A stretch of 64,000 bases of DNA from Penelope pileata (taxonomy: Eukaryota > Chordata > Aves > Galliformes > Cracidae): the NCBI GenBank assembly GCA_013396635.1, contig WBMW01004950.1:427746-491745 (forward strand), in the 5' to 3' direction. A program made the translations under genes and the position numbers. The notes under the pieces were generated by a model that was not told where the DNA came from, made no database searches, and worked only from the letters and a program-made list of their open reading frames with translations. Positions 58,600 through 64,000 of the stretch are shown here, in pieces (the first letter of the stretch is position 1; the number at the start of each line of letters is the position of its first letter).

Positions 58600-59870
58600 C
58601 AGTAAGGCTTAATTAAGCACTGGGCAGGCTGAATGAAGAGATTATTTAAAATAGAAACCTGTGGCAACTGCTTCATATGATACAGATGAACCAAGGCAGT
58701 TTCTGTGAAGGAAACTCACATCTCTATAACAGACTCTTGGGAACAGGTCAAGAAATGAGTGAATAAGGGAGAATTGGTTGACATAATTCATATAGACATG
58801 CAGAAAGGCTTTGGACAAAGTCCCTAACAAGGGGCTACTAAGGAAACTAAGGACCCAAGGGCTGACTAGTAAAGCACTGTCATGGATTAGATGTGAGTAA
58901 AAAGACCCCCCAACACACACCCCGAGAAGGGAAGAAAATGGCTCTTTAACATGGCAAAAAAAAAAAAAAAATTAATGCTGTGCTTGGGGTTTTGGAGTTG
59001 CTTAAATATATTTACTGGTGAGCTGGAAAAGAGGTGGGAAGTAAGGAAAACGTAGAGATGGCTCAAGCTGATTTGGGAGAAGCTGGAGGTGGCTGAAGGT
59101 TTTTAATGGAACCCTACATGGAAAAAGGGAAACCTGAGGGACAGGGTGGAAATTCCTGGCTGGCAACCCCAAGGGACTCTTCAAAAGAGTGTTTGGACAG
59201 CCTGTATCTATCTAAGTTATCACTAAAGGGAAAAAACCAAAGCTCTGTCGCTGAACGGTTCAATGGTATCACTGTTCAGACCGCAGCAGTGGCTAAGAAA
59301 AACACCAGTGAAGTGGTAGAAAAAAGCCAACTGGTATGGAACATGATATTGAAAATATAAAGATATAATATCAGTGTCCCATGGTATCGGTCACTCCTAC
59401 GCTGGTAGGATGCAGAATAAATAGAAACAGCTGGGAGACGGACAACAGGAATAATTAGGAGCCTGCAAAGTTCTCAATAGAATAATTTCTTGAAAGAGAT
59501 TGTTCAGGGGACATAGAAGTAAATAATAAAAGAGCAGAGAAGGTGAATTGCAGTACATTCAGAAGGGGTAAAAAGAACTGGGTTTTGTACAGTTTACAAA
59601 AACCCGTGGAGCTCTTTGTCTCTCGACACGGCTGAGGCCGGGAATCTGGTGGGATTGAAAAATTCATTGAACGTTTGTACAGTGAATGGAAACATCTGCA
59701 GTAAAATGGGTGGGATGCTATTCTTAGCGGAGAACCGGCACCAACCCTCCTACTTCGGGGCATAGTTTGAATAGTGACTGAGGAAAGGATCAGGAAGAAA
59801 CTCCCTCATTAAGGTTTTCCATTGTGATCCAGGAAGAGATATGGGCTTTCTGCTGAAAAAATTTGGTTAT
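58600..59870 (+). mobile_element. Ancient CR1 LINE, ORF2 3' part plus 3' UTR
   Basis: CR1 landmarks appear in order. GACATAATTCATATAGACAT with GCAGAAAGGCTTTGGACAAA encodes the decayed reverse-transcriptase motif 'vdiihiDmqKaFdkvp'. TGTCATGGATTAG follows, then GGTGAGCTGGAAAAGAGG ('dLekg'), CAGACCGCAGCAGTGGCTAA ('aavaKk'), AACAGGAATAATTAGGAGCC and ACCCGTGGAGCTCTTTG. The 3' UTR phrase CTTCGGGGCATAGTTTGAAT leads to GGATCAGGAAGAAACTCCCT near 59785. Many stops, indels and an internal A-run at 58957-58971 show it is long dead. It is an amniote-type CR1, older than the short tails elsewhere. The terminal repeat is lost. Confidence 0.85.
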
Positions 59871-62499
59871 GGGTGCCAAATGGTTCTATTAGGATATTTA
59901 TTGGTCTAAATAAATAGAACCATAATGTTGTTTTGATTATAGCATCTTGTTGTTGTTTTTTGTGAAAGGAAGGGTAGTTTAAGAGTGAATTGAGATTTCT
60001 CCTCGTTGCAATATGGCATCATCAATGCACATCTGTACACAACTGCTTAAGGCTGCAGCTAAACAACTTGATAACACTCAATTAAAATTTATTGCACAGG
60101 TATGTTGAAGTGCTAGCGATAAACGACAGACTGAGGGAAATCATCTGTGGCTGTTCTTAACAGGGAGGATGAGACCCTTGCACAGCCCTCGGATTATTTG
60201 CCCAGTTGGGAGAGTACTGAAAGAAATGGTGAATTTTGATGGATGATTTTTTCTGAATCAGGCAGGTGGTTCCCATTTGAGAAGATGCCTGTCCTCAGCC
60301 AAGGTGGAGGGCAGGACAGCCTGGGGGTGCTTGGGGATCCTTGTCAGGGCTGTGGTGCAGGGGTGGGGGCCACCACCCACACCCCCCAGCCACCTCTCTG
60401 GTGGCTTCACATAGACATTAGAGAAACCCAGGGAGTCCAAAATTTGAGACAGAAATTCACGCCTAGAATAGAAAAGAAACCAGAACAAAGCAGCACAGCC
60501 CAAAATCAGGTTTTAAGGATGGAGCAAAATTTGGTGATGCAGGCTCTGAATTTGCCAGCTTCTCATGGTGTGGTTCACTTTGAAGTGTTCAATGTAAACA
60601 GTGCTGGCACTGTACCTAGGTAGGGCTTTTATGGCCAAATTTTGCAACATTTCTGCAAATCAGTGCTGCAGAACAAGAGCTCCAATGGCCCTGTCCTCTG
60701 CCTGCTGCAGAGATGCTGCTAACTCACTGAGAGCTACATGCAGGAGAGCAGAACCAGAACTCAGTCAAAAGGAGAGGCAAAGCATGGAAAGGGGTGGAAA
60801 AAAAAAGTATCCTATTATACCAGAAAACAGATCAGACAAATTACTTTTCATTTATTCTTCAATGCAAGTAAAAAGAGTTGGGATGAAGTGTGTGTATATA
60901 CACTCATAACTGCACAGGGATTTGGATTTCTTCTTTGTTATGAAATCCAGATCGATGCAACAGGGAAATAAAATGCTGAGCCACCACACAAACCTCTCCC
61001 TTCTTTTCTGTGCCCACCCTTACAGAGAGCAGCGTTTCATTTCCTCCTGGTGAAGCAGCAGCAACTAAAGTGAATGTTCATATGTGTGGGGAGGCATTTG
61101 TCCCTGGAAAAATAACACCTCTCCTTCTATTAACGTTTTAATTAATCCCTTTTAGTTATGAAATGTAACTTTACATTACATAAAAAAAAAAATTACATGC
61201 AGTCTCTTAATCTGCTAATCCTTTCTCCAGACAAGCTGGTTCTTTTTAAATCAACTGCCATTTTATCAACCCAATGGAGCAGAGATCCGGACTCAACTCT
61301 ATTCAACAATACATTCTTTTCATGAGAGACTGGCCTAGCTAATATGACACCACAAAGGGCTTGAGGAATTCCAAATACCCAGCTCTTTGGATTAAAAGCA
61401 TAATAATCCCATGCAGTTTTTTGTTCAGAATTGATAGAATGGTTGTATAGTGAGTCACACTTGTTTGAACTTATCAAAGTAACAATATATCAAGCATTTC
61501 GTAGGATGATATTTTATTTTCTCAGGTTGATTCAACTTCTTTCAAGTCTTTTTCTGAGTGTATTTATGACTGCCAAATGCCCCTGCAGTTAAACAATTAA
61601 AACATATAATTAAGCACAGACAATCTGATAGCTTTTGGTTTATGGCTAGATTTCTATACATGTTTTATATATACATAAGCATTGTTTTGACCAAAACAGC
61701 CACAGCAGCGCGGCACCCAGCGTGTACCAGCAGAAATGTGATTTATACCCCCCGTGACTCCTTCCCCTGCCCATAGACATGCTGTCCCTCCATTTCCAGG
61801 CCATATAGCGTAGCCAAAGCAGGACAGCTTTTGTGTGTCTACAAGTCCTTAGGGAGAGGGAAAACAAGGCTGCTGGAGCGGGCGGCCCTGCTGCCTTAAT
61901 AACACAGGGCAGGGGCGGCGGGAGGAGCGATGCCGGGCTGCTGCCTCCTGTCCCCACCCAGTGCTCATTCTTTGCATGGGATTAAGCGAGAGGTGATGAA
62001 GGTCCAACATTTTCTTTAGGTTTTATAAGCTTTTCCTTAACAGCCTCCTGAAAGGGTGCTGAGATGTGCGTTGCTGTATTGCAGCTCTTGTCGGAGGAGT
62101 TGGTGGTTTTATTACTAACGAGTTACTGTGTTTTCTGCCTGCATCAATGGGACTGAGCAAATTTAATGCCTGGGAGCTAGGAGTTAATGGGCTGAGTGTA
62201 AGGACTGCACTTTGGCTTGCATGGGAATAGCACATCACCATTGGAAATACGTGGTGGGCTCCATCTGAGCATCCTTCCCCCCAGTGCCGGGTCTCCTGAG
62301 CTGGGGACATCTCTGCAGGCTTCCAGCAGAGCCTTGTGCATGGAGGAGAGGAGGAGGAAGGAGGTCTTCCCTCACCACTGAGCAGCACAGGGCATGCTGC
62401 AGTGGCTTTTCATTTCTACACAGCCATGTACAAATCTTCCCAGACTTGTGGAGAGCATTTCATTCTTGTCATGGGGCAGCCGTGATTCCCTGTTATTCC
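59871..62499. other. Intergenic/intronic stretch, no gene seen
   Basis: An A-run at 61181-61192 and a CpG-richer short patch at about 61880-61935. Overlapping frames on both strands without domains. Confidence 0.5.
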
Positions 62500-62688
62500 T
62501 TAGCGGGTGGTGAGGCACTGGAACAGGTTGTCCAAAGAAGTTCTGGATGCTCCACTCCTGGAGGTGCCCCAGGCCAGGCTGGATGGGCTCTGGGCAGCCT
62601 GAGCTGGTGGAGGGCACCCAACCCACGGCAGGCTTTGGAACTGGATGATCTTTAAAGCTTCTTCCAACCTAAGCTGGTCTATGATGAG
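62500..62688 (+). mobile_element. CR1 LINE 3' part
   Basis: GGTGAGGCACTGGAACAGGT, CTCCTGGAGGTGCCCCAGGC, GGCTGGATGGGCTCTGGGCA, TGGATGATCTTTAAAGCTTC and TTCCAACCTAAGCTGGTCTA with TGATG form the canonical avian CR1 tail over about 190 bp. The longest relatively young CR1 copy here, 5'-truncated. A 123-codon frame across it is an artefact of the repeat. Confidence 0.95.
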
Positions 62689-63069
62689 TTAAAACAGAAC
62701 TTGTTTGGCCATTGGGACCGAGCTGTGAAGTGCTGCTGAGTGCTCCTTCACTTGCTGGCATCCCCAATTTCAGCAGCTCGGGGCTGGAGGAACCCTCCTG
62801 TGCTGCTGCCATCTCGTCCCCGCGTGGCTCAGGGAGCCGAAATTCCTTGTGCCGGGCTGGTGAGCCTGTAGTCATGTCCCTGCAGAGAACACAGAACTTC
62901 CTTTATTTTATTTATGTTTTTGTTTTCATTGTCATAACTCTTCCCCTGAGTTCCCACCCCTCCTACTCCATATGGCATCTCGCAGGGGAACAATGGGGAG
63001 CTCTTCAGGGGTTGGTACTATAACTCTTCAGAAGCGAAGCGTTCTCTAAGGAGCTGGTTGAATTTCTCA
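62689..63069. other. Intergenic/intronic stretch, no gene seen
   Basis: GC-mixed sequence after the CR1 tail. No supported gene or element. Confidence 0.5.
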
Positions 63070-63999
63070 TCCCAGTTATTTCAATATTTCTAATTAATTT
63101 CAAAACTAAATACGCTCGCAGAAGAATTGGCAGCGTTGGAGCGAATATTTTTCATTTTTACTTTCGACCAACTGCGGAGCTAACCAGAACATTTTGAAAT
63201 TTGACTCCCCTGCCAATGCCTGCTCTGAAGAAGAGAAATTTGGCAGGGCAGTGGCAGAAATGTTTGCTATTTCCCTGTTTCTCCTCTTTTCATTCCGGGG
63301 CCCGACCCCAAAACCAGCAAGCCACCTCCCCAGGCCAACAGAATGGAAGTGTTAACGAGGAAGCAAATACAGTTCAAAACTTCAATTCTTACAGATATGG
63401 GGGAGAAAAAGGCAACAAGAGCCACAATTTTGGGGCTGAGTTAATCTGCCTTTCTTCTGCCAAGTTAATATTGTTTGCATGCCTCCTCGAAGCAGGGCTC
63501 GGTCCTCCCATAGTCCGCCAGTGCCCCTTTAAACAAACACCTCGTAACGCTGCAGCTATAAATAGCACCGAGGTGGAAATGGCTGGATGTGTTTCTATGC
63601 CCTCCTTTGTGTTTGCGTTTTTCAAACATCGGAGCCTTCTCCCCTTTTTCCCCCCTGCTCCTCCGCACCGCGTGGTTATATATAGAATATTTATAATAGT
63701 CCCATTTCTAAGCAATTTTCACTGCTGCTGCACAGCAGGAAGAAATTGAGAAATTGCTGGGTATTTATTTATTTATTTCTCGGTGGAAATATGCACTTAA
63801 TCCTGCGCAGTGTGGCAATATATACCATACACCCATGGCATGTATCAAAACACATACGTTATATAGGGAGATGGAGATGCGCGTTTGTGTGTGTGTGTTT
63901 TAAATGCAGACCATATTGATGGCAATGTGGAACTGATAAAGATGGGAGATATTCTTATCTCTGCAGGAAATAAAGTGTTTTGGGTAGTATTTATGGGCA
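63070..63999. promoter_or_regulatory. Candidate regulatory region with MEF2/TATA and GATA motifs
   Basis: CTATAAATAG at 63556-63565 is a perfect MEF2 site and also a TATA-box string. TTATATATAG at 63676-63685 also fits the MEF2 consensus. TGATAA at 63934 and CTTATC at 63954 are opposed GATA sites 14 bp apart. TAATTAATTTC (about 63092) adds a homeodomain core. A 182-codon plus-strand frame at 63201-63749 has no domain. MEF2 with GATA is a combination common in muscle and heart enhancers; that role is inferred. Confidence 0.38.
63763..63778. repeat. (TTTA)n microsatellite
   Basis: About four TTTA units. A simple repeat. Confidence 0.75.
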
Positions 64000-64000
64000 A

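Noticed and set aside
58642..58920. 92-codon minus-strand frame
   Set aside because: Antisense shadow of the CR1 ORF2 fossil.
62284..62655. 123-codon plus-strand frame
   Set aside because: Its second half is CR1 sequence, so it is not a host gene.
63201..63749. 182-codon plus-strand frame
   Set aside because: No domain, overlapped by minus-strand frames, and lies in motif-rich non-coding-like sequence.
1..64000. CRISPR arrays, operons, toxin systems or phage modules
   Set aside because: No regularly spaced repeats, ribosome-binding sites, gene packing or bacterial-type coding. The content is vertebrate non-coding DNA.
1..64000. Intact endogenous retrovirus or LTR pair
   Set aside because: No paired long terminal repeats, primer-binding site or recognisable retroviral frames were seen.

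Overview
This window looks like non-coding nuclear DNA from a bird, probably a galliform, although the species cannot be fixed from sequence alone. The main evidence is the repeat content. There are three short 3'-truncated CR1 LINE tails of avian type, an older and much more decayed CR1/L3-like LINE, and several worn amniote MIR-type SINEs. I see no primate or rodent repeats such as Alu, B1 or L1, and no bacterial gene organisation. I found no protein-coding exon, rRNA, functional tRNA or CRISPR array that I can support. The open reading frames are mostly short, overlap on both strands, match no family I recognise, and often run through repeats or low-complexity sequence.

Layout. Bases 1-640 are unannotated. 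About 640-1560 is a strong CpG island and the best promoter candidate; it contains a three-copy 22-bp minisatellite. About 1560-17780 is intergenic or intronic DNA with a few fossil repeats (MITE-like at 10.6 kb, MIR at 12.2 and 15.3 kb) and AT-rich blocks that could be conserved non-coding elements. The 17788-19191 interval is an assembly oddity: a 565-bp segment appears twice at about 99% identity, separated by a 44-N gap and a 218-bp unique insert carrying a near-perfect RFX X-box. A second, weaker CpG-rich block lies at about 20140-20700. About 20.7-43.4 kb is mostly featureless, with two CR1 tails (25.7 and 39.1 kb), one MIR (32.7 kb), microsatellites and several motif-rich candidates. 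The 43.4-50.2 kb stretch holds an old CR1 fragment and three MIR relics within about 2 kb. At 51.5 kb a 7-N gap again has the same sequence on both sides. The 51.1-53.3 kb, 57.4-58.0 kb and 63.1-64.0 kb stretches are the most regulatory-looking (TAATTA, SOX, TCF/LEF, MEF2 and GATA motifs). About 58600-59870 is a long fossil of CR1 ORF2 plus 3' UTR, and 62.5-62.7 kb is a younger CR1 tail.

Overall this resembles a gene desert or large intron beside a developmental regulator, with one likely CpG-island promoter. The neighbouring gene cannot be named. I found no new genetic system. The observations most worth following up are the gap-associated duplications, the X-box element inside the collapsed region, the CpG island, and a few motif clusters.
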